Assembly (NCBI GenBank): GCA_020055645.1
Contig: CM034546.1
Span: 125,199,875 to 125,263,874, forward strand
Length of the DNA stretch: 64,000 bases
Source: Tomocerus qinae
Lineage: Eukaryota > Arthropoda > Collembola > Entomobryomorpha > Tomoceridae
Direction of reading: 5' to 3'
Made by a program: the position numbers and the translations under genes. Below are positions 33,702 through 44,721 of this stretch, one piece after another. Under the pieces are notes generated by a model. That model saw nothing but the letters and a program-made list of their open reading frames with translations. It was not told the DNA's origin and ran no database searches. Position 1 is the first letter of the stretch; each line of letters opens with the position of its first letter.

Positions 33702-36553
33702 TTGGAAGCCAATTATCACCACCGAATAACTTACAATTTAATGGGTCTATTAGAAAAGGGTGGATCAAATGTTTCATTCGCGTTTCATCTATTTGTGGTT
33801 AGGTATTTTGTCAGTTTCTGAAGCTTCTAGAGCATTATTTCCCATAGGCAAATCTCCATGGAAAAAGCATTGTAGTTTTGGCTTGTGACGTCAGCTCAGT
33901 ACTAGTACTGAGGGCTCCTAAGACGTCATGACGTCAATAATACATGGAAATCGGCGTCTTGACGGCTTCTTATGAACATAGTATGCAAGGTTTCGACTGG
34001 GAAATACCACTAACGGGAAGTGGGTATCAAAATGGAGTGGGAAATGGGTAGTGTGGGAAATAGAGCAAAACTAGCGCCAAAATTTTTGGGCTTTATTTCC
34101 CACAAATTTCAACTATTTCCTATTTACCACAATTTCCCGCAATTCCCGGACGTTTAACAAAGTGGGGTGGGAAATCGCAACTCTGATAAGACGACTGTCA
34201 GTCTGTCATAATACGAGCCTATGGCAGATGGCACGTGACATTTCGTAGCCCTGATCCATAAAGTTGAAAACGGGACTGATGATTAAAAGGGTCATGCACT
34301 TTCCACTGACAATTTCACCAGCTGTGTGTTGGGTATTAAAGGCCTGTTTACATTATGAATTTTAGGTTTAAGTATAAAAAAGTTTCTTAGTTTTTAACTT
34401 ATATAATTTTTCAATTTTGCTACTTAAATATAAACCTACAGCAAGTCGTAAAATAAGCTCGCCTTCATAGTAGAAATAAACTTATTGTTCAATTAGACGG
34501 GTAAAGTCCATTTACTGTACGATGCCCGCCTCTTCGAAGATGCAGGTAGATATGCCCAAATGACACACACCCAAAAATGGACAACGCAATGTGAATTTCT
34601 GTGAGAAAATGGTGATTTATTATACATTTTAATAAATCCCCCAAAACAACAAAGTAATTTCCAATACAATCAATCAAAATTGGAATCCAAAATATCCGAA
34701 AAAGAAACAAAAACGAGTAGGACAAAGCACAACCAACTACTCGCGTCTTCAACGGCCAACAAACAGAGCGTGAATGAATGCCTCACAAGGCAAACGGCTA
34801 ATATATACCAAAAGACACAAAATACAAGCTACAAAACTTGTTAACAGCATTTAGCCTTACACTAAACACAACATACAAAATATTATCATAGACACATTAT
34901 GCATAAAACAACTTGTTTTCTGAACACTTATTTTGGCTATTAAAGTGAACAGTAATTCAAATTAGATCCATATTGATCATAAACTCTATGGATAATTCAA
35001 GCAATTAGCTGCAACCGGAAATGTCATCTCAGTCTTCTGGAGCCTTTTTCATCTTATATTCGTATTTCGTACAACTGTGACAGAGGCATACATTAATACG
35101 ACATAATGTTCATCTCATGTATTTCAACTCTCTCAATCAAACTTGAGGATGTGATTACGACGACTATTATGAGATGGGAGGGAGCATCAGCGGATGAGAC
35201 TCGTTAATGCTTTGACTGAACAAGAAAATCTTGCAAACATCGTGCTTTATAGTATTCAATAAATCATTTCAAAACGAAAATATAACTGCAGAGAAGTTCA
35301 GATTTGTAATTTTTAAACCCACATCCACTATCAGAGGATAGCTGTAATCAATTTAGTAGTGTCCACGGACCTGTCAGCTTTCAATCGAGTTATTACAAAG
35401 TTTTGTAGTATTTATGTATTATGTATTAGCAAGCACGAACCCAGTAGGGGGACACAGCGCCCCCAATACCTGAGAACAAGAGAAGATTTTTCCTAAAACA
35501 GGGTAAAAATTTTTGTCGCTTCGTGAGAATATACCCAATTTTCGACATTAGTTTTGGTTGCACCCCAGGGTTGGGTTTTCGCCACCAAATTTTCGTTTGT
35601 GCCAGCCAGATGATAAAAACAGGTTTACCCTAGGTTATAAATAAGGCGAAAAAGGGCAGAAACTACATAATTTCAGTATGAAGAACTATACAGTTAAAAT
35701 TCCCAAAATCGTCCATTTTCATCTTGACTATTTACTATGTAGATGCCCGATGTGTTGGACGTCAGCAAGAATGTTATGGCCCAGTTACCTTATAGGTAAA
35801 AATAACTTTAAACCGTTCCAAATAATGCGAAATTTTTTTGCCACATTCGTGAGTTTTAACCAGTTTTTGCCAGTAGCTTTTTACCAGCGGCTATAACCAT
35901 GGTTGTTTAAAACCATGGGCAGGACCGCAGCCAGAAAAAAATTTTGAGGGGTAGAGACACCGAGAAAAAATAGCATAATTTTCGCGCAAAATATTAACGC
36001 CTGTTGCGCCCCACTTTAACCAACTTTCTGGATACGTGCCTGAGTTATTCATAATATGAATCCACTACGTCAGCAGGGCCGCAGCCAGAAAAATTTCGGG
36101 AGGGGCACCGAGAAAAAAGTAGCTAATTTTCGCGCGAAGCGCGAAAATGTTAGCGATTTTTTGCGATTTTAGGCAAAAATTTCTTTATTTTTCTCGATTT
36201 CGGGGGGGGGGGGGCACGTGCCCCGGTGCCCCCCCTCGCTGCGGCCCTCTACGTCAGTGGTAGTGATGATGATAGATATCCCTCTCAAATTAACTAACTA
36301 ACTCTCTTGTCTAAGGCCATTAACAGTACCGGAGTATTCCTCTCAATATAGTCTGAGAGAGATAACATATCCCTACCAGTCTACCACATATGTATGCAAA
36401 GAATTTGTTTCAATTGTGGGTTCATGATCATTTCCATTAATATTTATTGAAGATGGCTAACATCATGCCAGGAAAATAACAAATTGCTTACACAGTCATT
36501 TTATAAATCCGTAAATAAAATCTCACAAGGTGTTGCTAAAATATCGAGGCAGA
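33702..36553. other. Gene-free stretch with several repeat copies
   Basis: No supported exon. Repeats of the CGCGCGAA-core family occur near 35430-35600, 35925-36040 and 36074-36248. A GTGGGAAAT-rich patch lies at 34000-34170. The last ~180 bp (from about 36420) resemble the sequence upstream of Ig copy 1, so the duplicated unit includes the proximal promoter. Confidence 0.5.
36074..36248. mobile_element. Complete 175-bp MITE with 8-9 bp target duplication
   Basis: AGGGCCGCAGC at the left is mirrored by GCTGCGGCCCT at the right. The flanks CTACGTCAG (36065-36073) and CTACGTCAG (36249-36257) are identical, which gives a target-site duplication of 8 or 9 bp. The core reads TTTTCGCGCGAAGCGCGAAAA. 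An 8-bp duplication with CAGGG-type ends would fit hAT. It is the best-preserved member of the family seen throughout the window. Confidence 0.8.
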
Positions 36554-36585
36554 ATGTCTAATATATAGTCATATTTTCATTTTTT

Positions 36586-39500
36586 GTGGCAATATCTTTC
36601 TGTATTGGTGTTGTTGCACCCCCTGCGGGATCCATTTTTGGTGGTCCAAGCATAACAACACCAACACCAACAACCTATAGCGAATATCACTGGCCAGACT
36701 CAGGTCCGCATTTAGAGACGTATAATTTTACCTGTCCAGGAGATAATGAATTGCCTAAAATTAATTTTGAAAAAGAAAAGTGGCCAGGAGATGGCAGTAG
36801 CCAAAAGCACGTTGCACTAACTATGGACTGCGTTGCCGCATACCCGATTTACTGGGACTTCATTCCTACAAAGGTACTCTTAATTTTTTGATTTTATCAT
36901 ATGCAAAAATCGGGGTTAAATATTTATTTGCGAATTATTTTTATTTCAGGGTTCAGCTTGCATCATGAAAAGTAAAATAGCAGTTCACAGTAAAAACTTC
37001 ACGAGTGGGGAAGGCACTTGTTACAAAGAGGAATTGAGAATCGAGTCCTCTGATAAACTTTATGTTACACGAACGGGAAATTACACTTGCAAAAGTTCCA
37101 ATGATGCAAAAATAGCCAGTTCGGTCTTCGTGTACGCTCAAGGCAAGCGAATAATATTTTTTGATTCCTTTTAAATTATTTGTGCCCAAATTTTATATAA
37201 ATTATACTTACCTAATTTTATTTTTACTGGATTTAAACATTTATTTACTTAAACTTGTACTACAAATAGATAGTGACAGAATCTTTTCGTGCCAAAGGGA
37301 CTACTTTGAAACACCTAGCAGGTTGGTTAATGGAAAGGAATGGCTAATTCCATGCCCTGCGAATTTACTACAAAAGTATGTAACAATGGATCTTGGATTC
37401 AAGGAAAAAATAAAGGTGAGAAATCTCCTTATTAAAATTAGCGTATGACATTTCCCAACTTTTACGCTTAACAAACACCCACCTGTGAGAAATGAAAGAA
37501 ACGGGAAAAACTTTAACTCTGCATTGTTATTACTACTAAATTATTTATTTATATTATTTAATGCATTATTTTAAATTTTATTCATCATTTAATTTTAACG
37601 CATTATTAAACTTTATAGTATTATTTTAACTTTAATATCTAACCATATTTGCATTATTATTATTTTAACTAAATTATATAAATTATTTAATTTGTAATCA
37701 TTTAGTTTTATCATGCAGGTTAATCTTTATTATTACAGTTTGTAACGTTAATATTTTTGATTTAGAAGAATGTTGAATTTTTAGATCCCAAATTCCAAAA
37801 ATGTTATAGAGGAAACAATAATAATGTATCCAGGCGATCCTTCAGTACGTTACGATCCCCAGTTGGGGTTTCTCTTGTCTGCATCTAATCACTCTCGTCC
37901 TAATGGAATGTTTATTTGTGGAGCTGCTATCAATACTGCTTTGATTTCAAGTACCAATATTGAATTGAATGAGACTGTATTTGCCAATATGACGGTTTAT
38001 AATGGTAAGATTTTCTTCAGAATTATATAACAGCAGAAACTCAAGAATATCACACGGAGGAATGTTCATTTCTTGTTTTCAACAGCGATTCCTCACGGGG
38101 ATTATGTCGAGTACACAAATTATAAACAAATAAATCTCGTATGCGAATCGGACGAAGAAATTTACATTGACATCTCAAAATCTTACCATTTGAAACAAAC
38201 CAAAAAACCAATTCAAACAAAAACGGACACTTTTAATTTTTCAGTATCATATACTTTAGAAGAAACAGCGGATCCAAAAATCGACGGGATGGAGGGAGAA
38301 ATCATTTGTAAAACTACAAAATCCGGGAAGATTTTACATATTTGGAAGCACGACATTAAGAAAGCATGTAACACTACATTTATAGACAAGAATGATGATT
38401 TTTATTGTAAGTGAAATTATTGCTGTAATTTACTTTCGTTATTTTATTTTTATATTTATTTCAAATTAAGGGTTCTTAATAGCGGGGGATTTTTATCATA
38501 GACTTGGTGTGTAGTAATTAGGATTAGAGTGTAGCCCGCATTTATTTACCCAAAGCCTTCAAAATTTCCAAAAAGTGACGGAAGGTGAATATCTGGAACT
38601 TGTGGCTCCGAAACATTAAGAAAGCTAATACGTTTTGAATTATAGCGTTAGCGGGAAAACATGATTTCCTGCCAATACTATAATCCAAAACTTATTAGAA
38701 ATTTCTAATTATCTTGAGCCACAAGTCCAAGACTTTTGGTAAATAAATGCGGGCTATGCCATCTAATCCTAATTAATACAAACAAAGTCTATGCTCAAGT
38801 TACCCCGCTACTAACCACCTTTAAAAGACTTGACAGTAAGCAATGATTGTGTAAATTTTGGTATAAAAATGGTATAATGAAAAATTGTAACTAATATAAT
38901 CTAGCATGGAGCCGATGGAGCTAGTCTCCATGCTAGGATTTGAGGCTTACTAATCTTTTTTTAATATAAAGATGGAAGATACAGTCATGCAGAATCAGAT
39001 GTAGTACTAATATCTGACAATGACGACAAGCCAAATATGGTTGTCCAGACCATTATTTGCGAAACCAAGTTACAATGCGATTTGGCTTTTCGGTATTTTG
39101 ACAGTGTAATTTTTCACCTTTTTCTTACAATATTTCAATAAATTTTTAAATTATATTATTAAATATCAAAATAACTTTTAGATGAGTTGGAGAGCAACAA
39201 CTTACAGTAGTACTAAAAGGGAGTCTAATCAAGTGATCGTATCATTAGGACCTTCCTCTAAAGTTATTCAATGCACCTCAGATTCTAATTACGTCACAAT
39301 GATAATGGCTGTTGCTGGAATCGATACCTTTAGTAAGCAAAATTAAATATTTATATTGTTTTGATAGTAAATGCAGTAATGAGCCCCTTTTTATTGCCGA
39401 CAACTAGCATTTCACCCCTGGACTTTACCTCTGTTTACTCACGCAATGTTTAAATTTCCTTTATCTTCGCTAGTAGTCCAGGGGTGAAAAACTAGCTGTC

Positions 39501-41869
39501 GCAAATAAAGAAAAGGGACCATTTATTGTTTATTCATTTAATTTATATTTCATATTTACTTCAGAAATTAATCCCACAAATTGGTCATCAAAAGACAAAA
39601 TAATTACTTCAATAATAGCCAACGCGGAAAACATTTTTGTTGGAGACAGTCTGCCATTTTTATGCCGAGCATCGAGATACTTTTATAACTACGGTCTAAA
39701 ATGGGAATTGGTATTCAAAAACGGATCTCGTACAATTGTCGATTCATGTAAGACATTATTATCACGAATTAGGGAATATTGAAGGTTGTGTGGCTTTGGG
39801 CGGAAAGTCGGGAAATTGGGAAGTAGGTGGAGTTTGTTAAGCTAGGTTTTGAGTTTCACTTCCTTTTCACTTCACGCGCAAAGGAACATTCGCAAATAGA
39901 ACATTGCCGTTGCCCCAGGTGAGGGGATTTGGAGTTTTAGGCAGAATAAGTAACTGAATGGTCCTTTTTCCGCGTGAAGTGAAAGGGAAAGTGAAACTCA
40001 AAACCTAGCTTTACTCTGGAAATTTTTTCGATGCCTGCGTTTGCTTGTAATGGTTAATATGCAGTGCATTATTTAAATTGGGCACATATTGACATTGACA
40101 CTGAGGCACAGAATACCAGAAGTGGAACAATAGTGAAGACGTCAGTATTTGGGATTATTAGTAAAAATCTAGCTGCTGTGGTATGCAACGCTCATGTTTG
40201 GAATTCAACTTTATGGGAATCAGAAAGAGTTGATATCAGTCATATCGAAGGTGATCATTTTGCATTCTTAAATCAAAGCCCTAAGAATCATGAAAATGCT
40301 ATTAACTTTGCTGGTAATAATTATTATTTACTTACAGATAAGCAGATTTGGGACGAGGATGCTCCTACAAAGTATATTTACATATTTTTATATTTAAAGT
40401 ATATTTACATTATATATGTAAATTACTGTAGAAAAATTGGAAAAGTAAAAAGTGTAATTTATTTCAAGGTGCGATGGAACATATAAACCTACAATTGTGC
40501 TGCAAAGAGACCAAGGTCTAACCTATTATCGTGGAAGGCATGAAAATGTCAAGCTAGCAAGACATGTTGTGACTAATTCAGAAATCATTTTTCAACACGG
40601 TATTGAAACTTTCTTTCTTCACTGCACAGCTGCTTATCCAGTCAAATGGACATTTGAAGGGGTTGATGTAACTGAAGTAAGTTTTTTGTACTAAAATTGA
40701 TACTTACAAATCTATAAAAATTAAATATGTGGACTTATGTTTAAATTACACTTTTCCATAACGTTTTAGTTTCCGCGGCGTATAGAATTGGGAGAGACAA
40801 CAGCGACTATCAACAAAAATGACACATTTAATCACTGTTTCTACAGTTATATACATGCTTATGACTACGGCCCCGAAAAAACTGGAGAATATCGGTGTGA
40901 AAGAGAAAATGACAAAAATGTGTACAGCTATGTGTACATTTACCTTAATAGTAAGTCTAGCTGTAATTAATTATTCCTAGAAGTATTAATATTTGTATAG
41001 GTAATTAAATACTTCTTTAATTGATTTTGCTAGTTACCCGAGACGGTCTAATCAACCGAGGAGAACATCAAACACTCATTTTTGACGAAAGTAGTCCAAC
41101 TATCACTCTTCCGTGTAGAGTAACTCATCCTTCTATTACTGTCGAATTGTATTTTCATGAAGACCAAGTACGCTACATCAGCTCATTGTCTTAGTACATG
41201 TTTGTTGATATAAATTAGAAATGACACTTTTATCTGTTACACAGGGAGAGTACAGGAAGCTGAACAGCAATGCTTATCTCAGCTATGATCCAAAAGTGGG
41301 ATTTGTACTAGAAACTAACTCTGTTAACATTTCGTCAATTTACATCTGCACACTGGCAAATCTAACTGATATCTCTATCTCTGATGCTCTTTTCTTGACC
41401 TTCGAGAAAAATGATATTACGTCAACCCCAACAGTACCATGTAATTACTATTTTATTTATTTCAACATAATAATTATATAACTGTATTAATCATTAAATA
41501 CTTTTAATTTAATATTTTTTAGCCTCTGGGACTACTGGAAATATTTCCCAAAGCGAAAGTAGCATGTTTTTCGGATTTTTCGCTATGACCAGTATCTTTG
41601 GCTTTCTCTTTGTGACAGTAATTAGCCTTCAGATCTGGTTTTTAAGGAATCAGATGAGATTTGTAAGTTTACTCCTTTATATCTTGAATTGGATATATTA
41701 TTTGTTTGGTTAAACGTGCAATGAACTTCAGTATTTGATTTCTATACAGCAAGCAACCTTATCAAGAATTTTTGAATCTTACATAAACATGGGATCTGAA
41801 CTAACTCCGAGGGAATTTACTATAGAGTCTAATAGCAATGCACAACTTTTACCCAGTGTACACGTATAG
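36586..41869 (+). CDS. Kinase-less PDGFR/VEGFR-like Ig transmembrane receptor, copy 2 (5' end uncertain)
   Basis: Exons equivalent to copy 1: ~36586-36873, 36950-37142, 37270-37415, 37785-38004, 38086-38406, 38972-39105, 39182-39332, 39565-39747, 40065-40250, 40338-40371, 40469-40676, 40770-40950, 41034-41167, 41245-41440, 41523-41662, 41750-41869. All phases agree and no internal stop occurs in about 944 codons. The copy 1 start codon is present at 36554, but here it runs into TAG after four codons and is out of frame with the hydrophobic leader. No other ATG precedes the leader in frame, so the true start lies in an unseen exon or is lost. Intron 2 uses a GC donor (AAG|GCAAGC). In exon 9 an Ig Cys is replaced (LNC to LNW). 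The membrane segment and the tail motif YINM are kept. AATAAA lies at 42050. Confidence 0.75.
38472..38819. mobile_element. Foldback element in intron 5 of Ig copy 2
   Basis: The ends are inverted copies; the phrase AATTAGGATTAGA and the following GCCCGCATTTATTTACC occur in both arms. Copy 1's intron 5 is only 114 bp and lacks it. Confidence 0.7.
39382..39520. mobile_element. Small foldback element in intron 7 of Ig copy 2
   Basis: Inverted arms share TTTCACCCCTGGACT and an outer CCCTTTT...TTATT...CGACA segment. It is absent from copy 1's 82-bp intron 7. Confidence 0.65.
39840..40010. mobile_element. PIF/Harbinger-like MITE in intron 8 of Ig copy 2
   Basis: AGCTAGGTTTTGAGTTTCAC is exactly mirrored at the right end, and similarity extends to about 48 bp. 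A TTA lies immediately outside both ends (39837-39839 and 40011-40013). A 3-bp TTA duplication is the hallmark of PIF/Harbinger elements. Copy 1's intron 8 is 50 bp and lacks it. Confidence 0.75.
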
Positions 41870-42434
41870 AGATAAATACTTGAGATAATGCATGTGCATG
41901 TAAAATGAGACTTGTGGGGCAAAGTGAAATTATTTGTATTTCTGCATAACATACTTTTTGTGCACACACTATACTCAATTCTATATATTATTTTGCATAT
42001 TTCCCTTTGATAAGTAGGATAGCTCAAATCTCCCTATATAGAGATTCTTAATAAATTACAATCTTCTTAAAAGGAGTTAAGTAGAGCCCGTGTCGGTATT
42101 ACCCTATTCAGTTAAGTTTTCCAGCTTATTTTTATTCCTATTAATTGATCTTTTGTTCTTGGCCGGCGAAGCAGTGATCTGCGAAGGAAAGTTTTTTGCT
42201 TCTAGGTCTTCAGACAATTCGTTTAAGGTGTTTAAACATTTAATGCGAATGGACACTTTTCAGTTTCTTATGTGTTCTTTTAACGATGAATAGATCATGA
42301 GACGCAAATAGACAAATTTTCCAATTAATGTTAAAGTAGAAAACATTTTCGCTGTTACATGGTAAAATTTCTTTATTTTCTAATTAATAAAATTGTTATG
42401 ACCTCAAATCAATTGATCATGTTTATTTTTATTT

Positions 42435-43479
42435 TTAATGAATTGAATATCCGCCATCGATAAAGACCTGTTCACCAGTTATCATTGCAGACTTTGAACT
42501 TAGAAGATACAGAATCAAATCCGAAACTTCTTCTGGTTCGACTGCCCTCTGTATAACTCCACGCGCAATGGCTGCACTGGAAATGTCATCTGGAGCTTGT
42601 CTCATCATATCCGTATTGACATAAGTAGGACATACACAATTGACGCGGATGTTTTTCTCCCCCAGGTCAAGTGCCATGCATTTAGTCAGCATAATCAAGG
42701 CTGCTTTCGTCGAACTGTATACAGTACCGCTGGGCAATGCAAATCTTCCTGCGAGACTAGCCAGATTAACTACAGTCCCGGAAATGTTATTTGCAATCAT
42801 CCCCTTTGTAACAACCTGACTTATGTTTATGATGGCTTTGTAATTGATTGCGAAAGTTCTGTACACAAAATAATCAACATTTCTTTGATTAATATACTTT
42901 CACAGTATTTGTATAAATAATACTCATTAATTTACAGACATTTTATGCGCATAAAATATGTTAATGTATTTTACGAATAAAAATTAATAATTTGAAAATA
43001 TGAGCAAGTACTTATCAACAGCCACTTCTGTTATATCACCAAAAGACTGTCCATATCCTCCTATACCAGCATTATTGACCAAGTGATCTAAAGGACCGAA
43101 AGACTCGACCACTTTGGCCGTTTCTGACCAATCAGATACGTCTAAGCAAACTGCTGTGATCTTGGGAAAGTTCTCCTTCAGTTTTGCAACTAGAGACTCG
43201 TCCCTGTCAATTGTAAATATAACGGCATCGTCCTTGTATAACCTTTCAATCACAGTACGGCCTATCCCTACAATGAAAAACATATTTTTATTAGGATACC
43301 TATATTTTCCACTGGAATCGTTTTCTGCATTAATTCATATAAGTGTTTGCTTATCACAATTCCAAAATAGATATAAATATTATTGGTAGAAACGTATTAA
43401 AAAGCGTCAAATTCTACTTACCTTTTCCGCCTCCGGTGACTAGCACCCTTTTCCCTGAAAATGAAATTGAAAGGGCCAT
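42435..43479 (-). CDS. Short-chain dehydrogenase/reductase, DCXR (L-xylulose reductase)-like
   Basis: Three exons (43422-43479, 43012-43267, 42435-42858) join in frame to 245 residues, the usual classical-SDR length. Visible motifs are the cofactor loop TGGGKGIG (15-22), DVSDW after strand 4, NNAG, Asn110, Ser139 and the catalytic YSSTK (Tyr152, Lys156). The C-terminal GEQVFIDGGYS is typical. Overall spacing, and phrases such as RVLVTGGGKGIGR and the VNCVCPTYVNTDM region, resemble dicarbonyl/L-xylulose reductases, which reduce alpha-dicarbonyls and pentuloses with NADPH. Substrate choice inside this subfamily cannot be fixed from sequence. No signal peptide, so cytosolic. Confidence 0.9.
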
Positions 43480-44721
43480 AAGTCCTCTGTTACCAACCAC
43501 CAGTTGATGTAGGATGTAACTTTGCGACACGAAAAACAAGTAGGTTGTTATTTCAATGGATGTAAAAACAGCACTGACATTAAACGATAACGGTGTTTAA
43601 TCATTTTCATGTATCTTATATAACTCATCCATATAATAACCTTATGAATGGTACGATATTGAAATATTATCGCTCTTGAGTGCAATGGTGACAGACACAA
43701 TTGAATAAAGAGTATATCTACAATAATAACTTTTTTGAAGTGTCCATTGTTTTTGATAAGAGCGTTTATTGTCAACTAATTACCACACTAACAGCATTAC
43801 CTTCCTGCGTGTACAGTACGCCTACTAATTGAAATGCCAATTCATATGCAATTAACATTGATGGTTCATGTATAATAATGTAGAAGTAATAGTAGTAGCA
43901 TGATTATTATGTAAAGAAACGCAGGAATATTTTATTTTTGTCAGCCTATGCTAGGGAAATCAAGATAATAAAACTCTGCATATTGTATAATAGTACGATA
44001 AGTGAAAATAGAATTACACTTTAAAATAAAATAATGATTGTTTTTCTCAATAAATTCCACCAAAATGACCGAAACACTGATCATACGTATTTTAATGAGT
44101 AGAAAAGCCAACATCGATGAATACCTATAGTCATAAAGAGACAGATGGGTGTGTGTTTAGTAAAGTTGGCTCACTTGGGTGTTTGGAAAAGGTTTTTTCA
44201 TTTCTGGATCCAAACTTGACGATTTGGATCCACTGCAAAAATCATTATGATTTTTCCATTCTGCACACAAAGGCTACTTACTACTTCTAGTACCCTGGAA
44301 CAAGATGACCAAAATAGTCATTGACTAGTGAACCCGTCAAAACTGTTCTTTACGTAAAACGATCCTTTAAAAGTGTCTATGTCCCATCAATTGTTTTCTT
44401 CTGTTGTTTAATTATACGCAAATAAGTCAAAATTCATACGGAAATAATCTATATTATAATCGTAGACTTGATTACGTAATTTTTAATAGCTAATTACAGA
44501 ACTATAATTCCCTTATGAAGACCACATCAGCAGCACACTATATTTTATATGGGTGTATATAACATAATGCAGACATTAATAGGACATTGATTATTTAACG
44601 CTAGCTAGCGCAGCGAAATAAAAAGTTTATTTTTATCATTTACATTTCTATATATGTATATTTCCTGTGAAATAATTAAATACCAAAAAATGATATTACA
44701 AAACAATTTAATAGGAGAAGT
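43480..44721. other. Gene-free stretch
   Basis: No exon supported. At about 44160-44240 a segment (GTGTTTGGAAAAGG, GGATCCAAACTTGACGATTT, GGATCC) is a diverged half of the element at 55242-55507. Confidence 0.4.

Noticed and set aside
34489-34752. 87-codon minus-strand frame with hydrophobic stretches
   Set aside because: It starts at TTG, has no upstream ATG, no splice partner and no recognisable domain; A+T-rich DNA gives hydrophobic frames by chance.
35678-35896. 72-codon plus-strand frame
   Set aside because: It lies between repeat copies, has no signal peptide or domain, and no splice continuation.
42090-42293. Plus-strand frame with a leader-like hydrophobic stretch
   Set aside because: It starts at GTG, sits in the 3' region of Ig copy 2, and has no partner exon.
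43114-43389. Plus-strand frame antisense to the dehydrogenase
   Set aside because: It is a shadow of the DCXR-like coding exon on the other strand.
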